From NCBI GenBank assembly GCA_050178135.1, contig JBFXGJ010000009.1:8027-72026 (forward strand): 64,000 nt of DNA, in the 5' to 3' direction. The stretch's first letter is position 1; every line of letters starts with the position of its first letter. A model generated the notes under the pieces. The model was not told where the DNA came from. It was given only the letters and a program-made list of their open reading frames with translations, and did not search any database. Shown here in pieces: positions 17,436 to 26,707 of this stretch. Source of the DNA: UBA288 sp050178135. GTDB lineage: Archaea; Halobacteriota; Methanomicrobia; Methanomicrobiales; Methanospirillaceae. The translations under genes and the position numbers were made by a program.

Positions 17436-17692
17436 GACAGGACTCCGTTGGACTCGGGCTGGAGAGGCGCCCGGACCACCATGGAGTGAGTGGGGGTGCG
17501 ACCCATATCATCCTGGCGGCTACGGGACACCGGAAAGGGTGACAATCCTGACCGTCACGGATATGCCACGGGACGGACCGGCGCGAAGAGAGAGACACGC
17601 TGGTCCTGAGGTGGAGAGACGGTCCGGGAACGGGGCCGGAGATTGGCGAGCCGTCATAACCGGAAAGAGAGGAGCGGCGAGAGAGGAGGCGT
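17436..17692. other. intergenic region between sulP and the decayed flavodoxin gene
   Basis: The gap of 257 bases holds the sulP ribosome binding site at its left edge and purine-rich GA tracts (for example 17583-17595 and 17666-17690) before the flavodoxin relic. No gene or tRNA is seen. Confidence 0.4.
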
Positions 17693-18248
17693 ATGACCGT
17701 CAACGGTATCAACGGGAGCCCGAGAAAAGGTGGAATACCGAGACCCTGCTGGAGAAGGCGCTCGTGGGGCGGCATCGCGGTGGGCGATTTGCTGTACAGG
17801 ACGACCGTGCCCCGGTCCTCGACAGGATTGCCTGGACAGACAGCCTCGTCCTGGGGTCGCCGATCTACTTCGACAACGTCACCGGGGAGATGCATTCGTT
17901 CCTCGAGCGACTGTTCTTCCCATACCTGGCCTCTACGAATCCCCCTTCCTCCCTCTTCGGGGGCGAACGTGCGATGGGCTTCATCGATACCATGAACGCC
18001 CCGAGCAGGTGACAGGGGCCATCGGGTATCCGCACCACGTCGCCGCGAACGATCAGCTCATGGGCCGGATGTTCGGGCAACCGGCCGAGGCTCTCTGCAT
18101 CTTCAAGATGCGCAGGTTCGAGGATTCCGCGAGGGTCGTCTTCAGCTTCATCGACCCGGAAGAGCGAAAGGAACGGCGAAGGACTGTCTTCCCCCTGGAC
18201 TGCCAGAAGGCCGTCGCGCTGGGGGCCCGGCTCGCGGCACCCCGGTAG
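17693..18248 (+). pseudogene. decayed flavodoxin/NADPH-dependent FMN reductase gene
   Basis: Three reading frames together spell a flavodoxin-fold reductase. Frame one gives NGINGSPRKGG, the FMN phosphate loop. Near 17735 one base seems missing (a lost A restores GGNTETLLEK) and frame two continues through DSLVLGSPIYFDNVTGEMHSF to FIDTMNAP. Near 18003 a second shift moves to frame three (QVTGAIGYPH to the C-terminal FPLDCQKAVALGARL). The segment that normally holds a Cys-rich iron-sulfur motif between the two halves is also missing, so there is an internal deletion. The gene is very unlikely to give a working product. It abuts the 3' end of pelA. Confidence 0.8.
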
Positions 18249-19274
18249 TCACCCGAGCCGGTACCGAAGGAGTGCGGCCACACCGCCGAGGGCGTCGAGC
18301 CGTTCTCCGGGCTCGAACGAGGACGAGAGAACAGCCACGTTCGCGCCGAGCTGCTCGGCCCCCTCCATCAGTGACTGGGCCGCGTGGTCGCGCAGGAGCC
18401 GGTCGACGACCAGCACCTGTTCTGCCGCGCCGTACTCGACGGCGCGCCGCGTCTCGGTCATGCCGTATGCGACCGCACCATCGGTCGCAATCCGGCGGAT
18501 TACCTCCTCCATCAGGGTCACCTCGCGCGCGAGCTCGGCGTCGCCGGCGATCCGTTCGAGCACACCGTTGCCGATCGCCTCCTGGACTGCGCCCTTCCCA
18601 ACCCGACGGGTCTCGGCGAGCGTCGTGCGCACGCCGATCGCGGGCGTGGTCGACCGGAGCCGGGCCGCGAACTCCTCCTTGACAAAACCCGGTCCGGCGA
18701 CGACGAGTGGCCCGTCGACCTGGCCCAGGAGCTCGATCAGCCGGTCGTAGAATCCCTGCCTCCCGCCGCCCTCGTCGCCCTTGCTGCTCCCTGCCGTGAC
18801 TCCGGTCACGAACTCAGGACCAAACTGCCGTATCCGGTAGAGCTCGGCCTCGCCCTCCTCGAGGGCAAGGACGTGGACCAGGGATGCGGTCGAGGCGCGG
18901 ACGGCCCGATCGATTCGCTCGAAGTCAGACGGGCGCCAGGTGCGCAGGACCGAGACCTCGGTGTCGGGCTCGAGGTTGAAGGTGTGGTAGGCACCGGGCT
19001 CGGGGCCGTATACGATCGGGCCGGCGACCCGGAGACGGGTCGTGGTCGCATGAAACTCGATACGCTCGGCCCGGAGCCCGAGCCGGACCGGTCGCTTCTC
19101 GGGCTTCTCGGGCCGGAGCTTGTCCGTCGGCGTCTCGACCGCCCGAAACGTGGTAGCGTACACAAGCGCGCCCGGCACGACCAGGTGGGAGAGGTGCCAG
19201 AGGTCGTCGAGCGACTCGGGCGTCAGCCGACACTCCCCGTACCCTCGCCGGAGCTCGCCGTACTCAGCCCGCAT
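18249..19274 (-). CDS. pelA: mRNA surveillance protein Pelota (Dom34)
   Basis: The 341-residue protein has the three eRF1-like domains of archaeal Pelota; the central domain shows GPGFVKEEFA and the C-terminal domain the ribosomal L7Ae-like fold (VEYGAAEQVLVVDRLLRD). Pelota enters the A site of stalled ribosomes and, with RLI/ABCE1, splits them. Its start overlaps the end of rqcH by 11 bases, so the two are cotranscribed. RLI is 0.3 kb beyond rqcH on the other strand. The stop directly touches the flavodoxin relic. Confidence 0.93.
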   Translation of the reverse strand: MRAEYGELRRGYGECRLTPESLDDLWHLSHLVVPGALVYATTFRAVETPTDKLRPEKPEKRPVRLGLRAERIEFHATTTRLRVAGPIVYGPEPGAYHTFNLEPDTEVSVLRTWRPSDFERIDRAVRASTASLVHVLALEEGEAELYRIRQFGPEFVTGVTAGSSKGDEGGGRQGFYDRLIELLGQVDGPLVVAGPGFVKEEFAARLRSTTPAIGVRTTLAETRRVGKGAVQEAIGNGVLERIAGDAELAREVTLMEEVIRRIATDGAVAYGMTETRRAVEYGAAEQVLVVDRLLRDHAAQSLMEGAEQLGANVAVLSSSFEPGERLDALGGVAALLRYRLG

Positions 19275-21153
19275 GGACCTCGACGATATCCGATCCCCCC
19301 GGTGGAACGAACCGGGCGACCGCCTCGGTGTTCAGGACCGCCCGGGCACCCCGCCCGCCATCGGTCCCCTCCTGTTCTCGGAGCGCCCTGAGCACCCGCC
19401 GAGCTGTGTCGTTCGGTTCGAACTGGCCGGGGCGGAGCAGCACACGGATGGGCGCCCGGGGTTCCACCGCTGTCGGCGGCCCCCCGATCACCCCGGACGG
19501 TCCGATGCCGATCGCGATCCCGAGCGGCACCGATCGGAACCAGGTCCGCTCTCCGCGGACGATGAACGAACCGCGCGAGACGAACTCGCCGGCCTCGGGG
19601 GTCTTCGAGACCTGGTCCGGCCGAACGGCGTAGACATCGGCCTCGAGGTGCCCGGCGCGCCAGGCGCCCGAGTACGAGGCGGCGAACCGGGCTACCTCGT
19701 CCATCCGTTCGGTCGCACCCTTCACGATCACGACCGATGCCCCGTGCACGTCCGCGTGGACGAAGAGGTCCCGACCCTCCAGGTAGCGCTTGACCAGTTC
19801 CTCGTTCTGGCCTGCATCGCGTCCTCCCAGGACCAGGACGCCGTCGGTGGTCTCGAACCAGCGAAAACGGTGGTACCAGCGTTTCTTCTCTGGCCCGGCC
19901 CTCGCCGGTGCCTTCTTCTCCGGTCGACTCGCCGGCGCCGCTATCGCCGCTATCGCCCCGGCGCGCTTCTTCTTGAACTTCCGGGCCTGGTCATAGTATC
20001 GTTCGACGTTCTGCTCCACGGTCTCGTGGACATAGAGCGTCACCTTCTCGCCAAGGTCGACCACGACCGACGCTGTCGCCGGGTCGACGGAGACGATACG
20101 GCGAGCGACCGCGTTATCCGCCCCTTTCAAGACCTTCGCGATCTCCTGCCAGGAGAGTCGTCGGCTTGCCGCCGCGAGGGTGGTGATCACCTCGGACGCC
20201 ACCGGGTACTGTTCGTAGATTAACTCCGCGACTCGTTCATTCCGCCGGATCTTCTCCTCGAACCCCGAGAGCGCCTGCTCCTGCCTGCGCCGCATTCGCT
20301 CCTCGCGTGACACCTGCTCGCGCTTTTCGACGACCTTCTCCGTGGGCTTGAGCGGGTAGAACACCTCGAGGGCCTCATCGAAGGCGGGATAGGAGCGGGG
20401 CGACGAGAGGGATGCAAGGGTGATCGGCCACACTCCCTTTCCGTCGATCACCGGCGTCGGAGACGCGACCACGTCGGCGACCAGTGACACGAGCGCGGCG
20501 TGGACCGAACCGGGGTCGACCATCGAGGCAGGAGCGGACCGTTCAGCCCCGGCGCGCAGGCAGACCTCCTCGGCGAACGCCCCGCCGAGGTGGAGGTCGA
20601 TCGCCAGTGTGCGGACCAGGTCACGGTCCGAGCCGGCCAGGAGGGCCTGGAACGACGCGAGGTCGGGGACCGGGGCAGGTCGATCCCGGAGTGTGTACTC
20701 AGCGCCGGGCACCACCTCGCGGTCCTTGAACCGGTGGTGCCAGAGCGGCTTGATGATCCGCCAGTCAGCATCACAGAGGACGATGTTCCCCTCGTCGAAA
20801 AGTTCAACCACGAGCCGGTAGGAGGTCTCCTTTCTCCCGATCTCGAACGAAACGATTCTCTCCAGCCCATGCTGCTCGATCGCCAGGACACGACCGCCCT
20901 CAAGGTACTTCCTGAGCATCATGGCGAACGAGGTGGGCAACTTCGGGGGTTCCGGAGGTGCCAGGATCCGATGCAGGCGCCGCCCTGACTCGATCATCAG
21001 ATGATATCGGGCATGGTCCTGGCCGTTCAGACGGACGCCCATCAGTTTCTGGTCGTACTGGTAGATCTTCCCGATCCAGAGCGGAAGGGCCCGCTGGAGG
21101 GCTGAGACCACCGCCAGCAGGTCAACCCCGCTCATCCCCTGTGCAGTCGCCAT
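19264..21153 (-). CDS. rqcH: ribosome quality control protein RqcH (NFACT family)
   Basis: This 629-residue protein has the NFACT order: N-terminal NFACT-N with the GVDLLAVVSAL start, helix-hairpin-helix/coiled-coil middle (around residues 270-400), and NFACT-R (GVLVLGGRDAGQNEELVKRYL, about 435-455). Family members bind tRNA on split 50S subunits and add C-terminal tails to stalled peptides. The usual Asp-Arg pair of NFACT-N appears here as Glu-Arg (HGLERIV, about residue 97). A second start (21135) with AGGGG directly ahead is equally possible. It is the first gene of the rqcH-pelA operon. Confidence 0.9.
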   Translation of the reverse strand: MATAQGMSGVDLLAVVSALQRALPLWIGKIYQYDQKLMGVRLNGQDHARYHLMIESGRRLHRILAPPEPPKLPTSFAMMLRKYLEGGRVLAIEQHGLERIVSFEIGRKETSYRLVVELFDEGNIVLCDADWRIIKPLWHHRFKDREVVPGAEYTLRDRPAPVPDLASFQALLAGSDRDLVRTLAIDLHLGGAFAEEVCLRAGAERSAPASMVDPGSVHAALVSLVADVVASPTPVIDGKGVWPITLASLSSPRSYPAFDEALEVFYPLKPTEKVVEKREQVSREERMRRRQEQALSGFEEKIRRNERVAELIYEQYPVASEVITTLAAASRRLSWQEIAKVLKGADNAVARRIVSVDPATASVVVDLGEKVTLYVHETVEQNVERYYDQARKFKKKRAGAIAAIAAPASRPEKKAPARAGPEKKRWYHRFRWFETTDGVLVLGGRDAGQNEELVKRYLEGRDLFVHADVHGASVVIVKGATERMDEVARFAASYSGAWRAGHLEADVYAVRPDQVSKTPEAGEFVSRGSFIVRGERTWFRSVPLGIAIGIGPSGVIGGPPTAVEPRAPIRVLLRPGQFEPNDTARRVLRALREQEGTDGGRGARAVLNTEAVARFVPPGGSDIVEVHAG

Positions 21154-21206
21154 TAAATACCAAGATAGATATGCCCTGACGCCTAAAAAATAGGTTCACT
21201 GGTGTC

Positions 21207-21575
21207 ATGAGCGAAACTGAAACCGATCTGCCGAGAACAGGAGCCGGCACGAAGGCGGAACAGATCCGCTCGGAGAAGCAGCGTGAGCACCTGCGCAGGA
21301 TCGCGAGGACGCTCGCGGCATGTTTCCTGGGGATGATCGCAGGCGTCCTCTCGTTCTCTATCGGGGGTACGCCAAACGACCTCGGCGTGCAGCCGAACGC
21401 CCTGATCGGGCTCGTGGTGCTCGCTGCAGCAATCGTGGTCCAGCGCCACATCTTCATCCTGCTCCGGCTCGACACCCCGCAACTTGGGGGCAAGGACTGG
21501 TTCTACCAGGGTTTCATGACCTTTGCGTTCTGGTTCATCACGCTGACGATCCTCCTGACCACCTCTCTCCGGTAA
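21207..21575 (+). CDS. small membrane protein, possibly EMC6-like
   Basis: The 122-residue protein has a charged N-terminal 35 residues and three hydrophobic segments (about 36-55, 65-83, 103-120). The layout and the pattern GVQPNALIGLVVLAAAI followed by RHIFI resemble archaeal EMC6-like proteins, members of a three-helix insertase-subunit family, but this is recollection and needs a profile search. It lies six bases ahead of RLI, so the two are cotranscribed, and is divergent from rqcH-pelA across 53 bases. A membrane-insertion role would fit the ribosome-associated neighbourhood. Confidence 0.55.
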   Translation: MSETETDLPRTGAGTKAEQIRSEKQREHLRRIARTLAACFLGMIAGVLSFSIGGTPNDLGVQPNALIGLVVLAAAIVVQRHIFILLRLDTPQLGGKDWFYQGFMTFAFWFITLTILLTTSLR

Positions 21576-21581
21576 GTCCTC

Positions 21582-23366
21582 ATGAGAATCGCTGTCGTTC
21601 ACCGTGAGCGGTGCCACTCGCGTAAATGCGGGACCGAGTGTATATCATATTGCCCCAGGGTCCGAACCGGGGACGAGACCGTGATCCTCGGGGAGGATGG
21701 AAAGGCCCAGATATCCGAAGAGCTCTGTGTTGGGTGCGGTATCTGCGTCAAGAAGTGCCCCTTCGATGCGATCGATATCGTCAGCCTCCCCGAGGAGCTC
21801 GATGAGCCGACCCATCGTTACGGCCAGAACGGGTTTGTGCTCTATGGGCTCCCGATCCCGGTCGAGGGGAAGGTAACCGGCCTGCTCGGTCCGAACGGGA
21901 TTGGAAAGTCCACGTCGGTAAAGGTTCTCTCGGGGACACTCCGACCAAACCTGGGTGTCTTCGACCACGAGGTCGAATGGAGCGAGGTGCTGAAAGGCTT
22001 TGCTGGCACAGAGCTCTTTGAATACCTCTCCCAGGTATCGACCGGTCGGATGAAGGTCGCGGTCAAGCCCCAGTACATCGACCAGATACCCAGGGTCTTC
22101 ACGGGAACTGTCTCTGAACTTCTGCAATCGACCGACGAGCGGGGCGCACTCGGGGGCTATCTCGAAGCGCTCGGGCTCGATGCGATCGCCGATAGGAGCA
22201 TTGAGACCCTCTCGGGTGGCGAACTGCAGCGGGTCGCGATCGCCGCCTGCCTCGCCAGGAACGCCGACTTCTATTTCCTCGACGAGTGCACCCCATTCCT
22301 CGACGTGTACCAGCGCATGGTCGTCGCCGGCCTGGTGCGCGAACTCGCCACGTCCAGGCCGATCGTGATCGTCGAGCACGACCTCGCGATCCTGGACATG
22401 CTTGCGGACACGGTCCATATCGGGTACGGGAAACCCGCAGTCTTCGGGGTCGTCACACGACCGAAAGGCGTTCGAATCGGGATCAACCAGTACCTCGAAG
22501 GCTACCTCAACGAGGAGAACGTCCGGTTCAGGGACCACTCGGTCGTCTTCGAACGACGGGCGCACTCGAAGGGAAGCGACCGCTTGACGCTCTTCTCCTT
22601 TCCGAAAATGACACGGACGTATCCCGCCTTCCGGCTCGATGTCCTGGGCGGGGAGGTCCGGCGCGGAGAGGTGCTCGGCGTGGTCGGCGCGAACGGGATC
22701 GGGAAGTCGACATTCGCCCGCCTCCTCGCCGGCGTGGAGACGCCGGACGGCGGTCCGATCGAGAACCCGATCAAGATCTCGTACAAGCCGCAATACATCA
22801 AGGGGGACACGTCGGTCTCGGTCGAGTTCCTGCTCCGCGGGGCAACGACCCGCTTCGACTCCTCGCAGTTTCAGCACGAGATCCTCGAACCCCTCGTCCT
22901 CAAGCCCCTCCTCCAGTCGTCGGTGGATACCCTCTCCGGTGGCGAACTGCAGCGGGTCGCGATCGCCGCCTGCCTCGCCCGTGACGCCGATCTCTACATC
23001 CTCGACGAGCCCTCAGCCCACCTGGACGTTGAGCAGCGGGTGCGGGTGACCCGCCTGATCAGGCGCCACGCCGAGGGGCGCGAGGCGGGGATCATGGTGA
23101 TCGACCACGACATCTACCTGGTCGACATGGCGAGCGAACGGATCCTGGTCTTCGAAGGCGAGCCAGGAATCCACGGGACGGCCGTCGGTCCATTCGGTAT
23201 GCGCGAGGGGATGAACCGGTTCCTCGGCAACCTGGGAATCACCTTCCGGCGAGACCAGACCGGTCGGCCCCGGATCAACAAGCCAGGGTCGTACCTCGAC
23301 CGCGAGCAGAAGGCGAACGGGGAGTACTATTATTATACGGCCGGCGAGGATGAGGGGGAGCGGTAG
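21582..23366 (+). CDS. ribosome recycling ATPase RLI (ABCE1)
   Basis: This 594-residue protein has the complete ABCE1 plan: two N-terminal [4Fe-4S] motifs (HSRKCGTECISYCP and CVGCGICVKKCPFDA), then two ABC ATPase domains. The Walker A motifs are GPNGIGKST and GANGIGKST, and both halves have LSGGELQRVAIAACLAR. Walker B of the first half reads FYFLDECTPFLD, where the family commonly has DEPSSYLD; the catalytic Glu is kept. The second half has the ordinary YILDEPSAHLD. The enzyme splits ribosomes together with aRF1 or Pelota, and pelA lies across the intergenic region. Confidence 0.95.
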   Translation: MRIAVVHRERCHSRKCGTECISYCPRVRTGDETVILGEDGKAQISEELCVGCGICVKKCPFDAIDIVSLPEELDEPTHRYGQNGFVLYGLPIPVEGKVTGLLGPNGIGKSTSVKVLSGTLRPNLGVFDHEVEWSEVLKGFAGTELFEYLSQVSTGRMKVAVKPQYIDQIPRVFTGTVSELLQSTDERGALGGYLEALGLDAIADRSIETLSGGELQRVAIAACLARNADFYFLDECTPFLDVYQRMVVAGLVRELATSRPIVIVEHDLAILDMLADTVHIGYGKPAVFGVVTRPKGVRIGINQYLEGYLNEENVRFRDHSVVFERRAHSKGSDRLTLFSFPKMTRTYPAFRLDVLGGEVRRGEVLGVVGANGIGKSTFARLLAGVETPDGGPIENPIKISYKPQYIKGDTSVSVEFLLRGATTRFDSSQFQHEILEPLVLKPLLQSSVDTLSGGELQRVAIAACLARDADLYILDEPSAHLDVEQRVRVTRLIRRHAEGREAGIMVIDHDIYLVDMASERILVFEGEPGIHGTAVGPFGMREGMNRFLGNLGITFRRDQTGRPRINKPGSYLDREQKANGEYYYYTAGEDEGER

Positions 23367-23710
23367 CGCTCATTCTCTTCGAGGCCCGGAGACGACCATT
23401 CAGGACCTGAAGTCGGACCTCACGCAGCTCGTCATGATGGGGAGTGGGATCGGACCATCACCTATCGTATCCAATCGGGGCCAAACATTTTCATTTTCAT
23501 CGAACGGGTTGTATTCCCGGAGGTCCATCATCTGATCCAATCTGCTCCCTGGTGGCAACCACGATCGGCCATCCGGGAACGGAGAGCACAGATCCCTCGT
23601 TTGTAACCCTCTTCAGCCAGCCCAGAATGGGAGATGCCGATCGACCATCGGGCCGAGGTGCTTCTCTCCAGATGAGAAGGGATATACTCACAGCAAAAGA
23701 ATGATCATAC
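23367..23710. other. 344-base intergenic region with a promoter at its right end
   Basis: No gene is seen. A TATA-like GGATATACT at about 23680 lies some 30 bases ahead of the sensor kinase ATG, which suggests a very short leader. The rest contains AT-rich patches around 23488-23500, unlike the surrounding high-GC sequence. Confidence 0.45.
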
Positions 23711-26707
23711 ATGGCTGGAGGGACTCGCGTCCTGTACGTCGATGATGAACCGGGTCTTCTCGAGATCGCCAGGGCGTTCCTTGAACGGTCGGGCGACTTT
23801 ACCGTCTTCGTCGCCACCTCAGCGGAAGAGGCCCTCGCCAGAACCGATATCCAGACGATGGACGCTATCGTCTCGGATTACCAGATGCCGTCGATGGACG
23901 GGATCGCATTCCTCAAGGCTGTCAGGGAGCAATTCGGTTCGATTCCCTATATCCTCTTTACGGGCAGGGGACGCGAAGAGGTCGTGATCGAAGCGATCAA
24001 CAACGGCGTCGATTTTTATGTCCAGAAGGGCGGCGACCCGAAGGTGCAGTTCGCCGAGCTCGCTCACAAGATCAGGCAGGCAGTGAGTAAACGGCTGGCA
24101 GAGAGGCAGCTCCACGACTCTGAGCGACGCCTGAACGACTTCATCAACTTCCTCCCGGACCCGACGTTCGCCATCGATAGGACGGGCACCGTGATCGCCT
24201 GGAACCGGGCAATGGAAGAGATAACCGGGGTTGCCCCGTCCGAGATGCTCCTGAAGGGGGACTACGAGTACGCCATCCCGTTCTATGGCGCACGGCACCC
24301 ACTCCTTATCGACCTGGTGAACACACCGCACCTGGAAGATGCCATTCGCTGCACGTGTTTCGAACGCCAGGGAGACGCAATCACCGCGGAAATCGAGCTC
24401 GTCCTCCCTGATGGACGACAGATCGCGGCTCTCATCAAGGCAGGACCCCTCTCGAACCAGGACGGAGAAAAGGTCGGGGCGATTGAGTCGATCCGCGATA
24501 TCACCGACAGGAAGGAGCAGCAGGCTGCCATCGCCTGGAACAGGGAGTATCTCGACCAGATCTTCTCCTCGGTCCAGGCAGGGATCGTGATCATCGACGC
24601 ATCAACCCACCAGATCGTCGACATCAATCCAACCGGCGCGGCGATGATCGGCCTGCCAAAGGAGCAGATCGTCGGCGGGCGCTGCAACGAGTTCATCTGC
24701 CACGGTGGTGGAGGTGTCTGCCCGATCATGGACCTTCATCAGACAGTGGAGAATGACGAACGACTCCTCCGAACCGGAGACGGGGGCGTCGTCCCGGTGA
24801 TCATGCACGCTACGCTGATGACCCTTGACGGTCGAGAGTTTGTCCTGGGGACCTTCATCGACAACCGGGGACGGCGGCAGGCGGAAGATGCAATGCGGGA
24901 GAGCGAGACTCGATACGCCTCCATCTTTCGGTACAACCCCATCGCGCTCACCCTTGTTTCGGTCGTTGATGGGACGTTCGTCGATGTGAACGAAACGTTT
25001 ACCCAAAACACCGGGTATACTCGGGAGGAGGTGATCGGGAGGACGTCGGAGTCACTGGGGTTCTTCCCCGACCGGGATTCATACGAACGACTCATTGCAT
25101 GCCTGGAAGAAAGGCGAGCAGTTCGTGGAATGGAGATCAGGTGCCGGATCAGGTCAGGAGCAATCCAGACCTGTCGGTTCTCCTCGACGGTGATCATGCT
25201 CAACCACCGCCCGCACATTCTGACGACCATCGAGGACGTCACAGCCCAGCGGCTCGCCGAGGAGGCGCTCAGAGAGAGTGAGGAGAAGTTCCACCGTCTT
25301 GCCGACAACGCTCCCGATATGATCTACCGGATGATCCTTCCGGAGGGACGATACGAGTATGTCAGCCCCGCATCGGTCGCGATGACGGGCTTCTCGCCCC
25401 GGGAGTTCTACGATGACCCCGCCCTCTTCCAGCGACTGGTCCACCCCGATTCAAAGGACTACGTCACCGAACAATGGGGGTTGCTGATGGATGGCTCGGT
25501 CCCTCCGTACTACGAGTACCGGGTCCTCGACCGCGCGGGAAGGACCCGCTGGTTCAACCAGAGAAATATGCCGGTCAGAGACAAAGATGGTCGGATCAGG
25601 GCGATTGAGGGGATCGTTACGGATGTCACCCAGCAGAAAGAGAACGAGATCCAACTCCTGAGAAGCGAACGACGGGCGCTGGCCGTGACAATGCATGCCG
25701 GCACATGGATCTGGGAGGTCGATCAGGACGGTCTCTACCGGTACTCGAGTCCCGTGATCGAACAGATCCTTGGATACGATCCCGTCGAGCTGGTCGGAAA
25801 GAAGTATTTCTACGATCTCTTCGACACAGGGGAGCGTGAAGGATTGAGATCCGAAGCACTCGAACTACTCGGAAAAAAGAGACCTTTCAAGAATTTTATC
25901 AACACCCTTCGGCACCAGGACGGCAGAACGGCCGTGATGAGTACGAGTGGTACCCCGTTCTTCGACGAGGAAGGCGTCTTCCAGGGGTATTACGGGATCG
26001 ACGAGGATATCACCGAGCGGAGACGTGCCGAGGAGGCCCTGAGGCAGGTGAACCGGAAGCTCAACATGCTCTCCGGGATCACCCGGCACGACATCAAGAA
26101 CCAGCTCCTGGCGCTCCACGGCTACGTCTCCCTTCTTCAAAAAGCGCCATCGGAACAATCGTTCGAGCAGTACATATCGCGCATCACTGCTTCGTGCAAC
26201 CAGATATCCAAGATGATTCAGTTTACGAAAGAGTACGAGGAGATAGGAGTCCGTGAGCCCACCTGGCACCGGGTCCGCACGCTCGTTTATCAGGCCGCCC
26301 AGGACGCTGGAAACCCGTCAGTGCCGGTCGAGAACGAGATCCCGGACGACCTGGAGGTCTACGCCGACCCGCTGATCATCAAGGTCTTCTTTAACCTGGT
26401 CGACAACGCCATGCGCCACGGACATGCGTTCACCGGGGTCTGGTTCTCAACAGGGGTCCACGATGGGCACCTGGTCATCGTCTGCGAGGATGATGGGGAA
26501 GGAATCGCTCCCGGGGAGAAGCAGCGGATCTTCGACTGGGGGGTCGGCAAGAACACCGGTTTCGGCCTCGCGATCTCACGAGAAATTCTGGACATCACCG
26601 GGATCTCGATGCGGGAGACCGGGGAGGGAGGAACGGGGGCTCGGTTCGAGATGGACGTCCCTCCGGCTTCGTTCCGCCGCACCCCCACCCCCGACGAGCG
26701 ATCCTGA
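23711..26707 (+). CDS. REC-PAS(x5) hybrid sensor histidine kinase
   Basis: This 998-residue cytosolic protein has no membrane helices. Residues 5-120 form a receiver domain with the phosphoacceptor Asp in VSDYQMPSMDG. About five PAS domains follow (near 137-255, 275-385, 395-510, 520-640 and 650-770); one includes CHGGGGVCPIM, a Cys-containing loop that might bind metal or sense redox. The kinase part has the H-box ITRHDIKNQLLAL (about 793) and an ATPase domain with VFFNLVDNAMRHGH and DWGVGKNTGFGLAI. The architecture is common in Methanomicrobiales, where signals are mostly unknown. It stands alone with its own promoter and no neighbouring response regulator. Confidence 0.9.
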   Translation: MAGGTRVLYVDDEPGLLEIARAFLERSGDFTVFVATSAEEALARTDIQTMDAIVSDYQMPSMDGIAFLKAVREQFGSIPYILFTGRGREEVVIEAINNGVDFYVQKGGDPKVQFAELAHKIRQAVSKRLAERQLHDSERRLNDFINFLPDPTFAIDRTGTVIAWNRAMEEITGVAPSEMLLKGDYEYAIPFYGARHPLLIDLVNTPHLEDAIRCTCFERQGDAITAEIELVLPDGRQIAALIKAGPLSNQDGEKVGAIESIRDITDRKEQQAAIAWNREYLDQIFSSVQAGIVIIDASTHQIVDINPTGAAMIGLPKEQIVGGRCNEFICHGGGGVCPIMDLHQTVENDERLLRTGDGGVVPVIMHATLMTLDGREFVLGTFIDNRGRRQAEDAMRESETRYASIFRYNPIALTLVSVVDGTFVDVNETFTQNTGYTREEVIGRTSESLGFFPDRDSYERLIACLEERRAVRGMEIRCRIRSGAIQTCRFSSTVIMLNHRPHILTTIEDVTAQRLAEEALRESEEKFHRLADNAPDMIYRMILPEGRYEYVSPASVAMTGFSPREFYDDPALFQRLVHPDSKDYVTEQWGLLMDGSVPPYYEYRVLDRAGRTRWFNQRNMPVRDKDGRIRAIEGIVTDVTQQKENEIQLLRSERRALAVTMHAGTWIWEVDQDGLYRYSSPVIEQILGYDPVELVGKKYFYDLFDTGEREGLRSEALELLGKKRPFKNFINTLRHQDGRTAVMSTSGTPFFDEEGVFQGYYGIDEDITERRRAEEALRQVNRKLNMLSGITRHDIKNQLLALHGYVSLLQKAPSEQSFEQYISRITASCNQISKMIQFTKEYEEIGVREPTWHRVRTLVYQAAQDAGNPSVPVENEIPDDLEVYADPLIIKVFFNLVDNAMRHGHAFTGVWFSTGVHDGHLVIVCEDDGEGIAPGEKQRIFDWGVGKNTGFGLAISREILDITGISMRETGEGGTGARFEMDVPPASFRRTPTPDERS

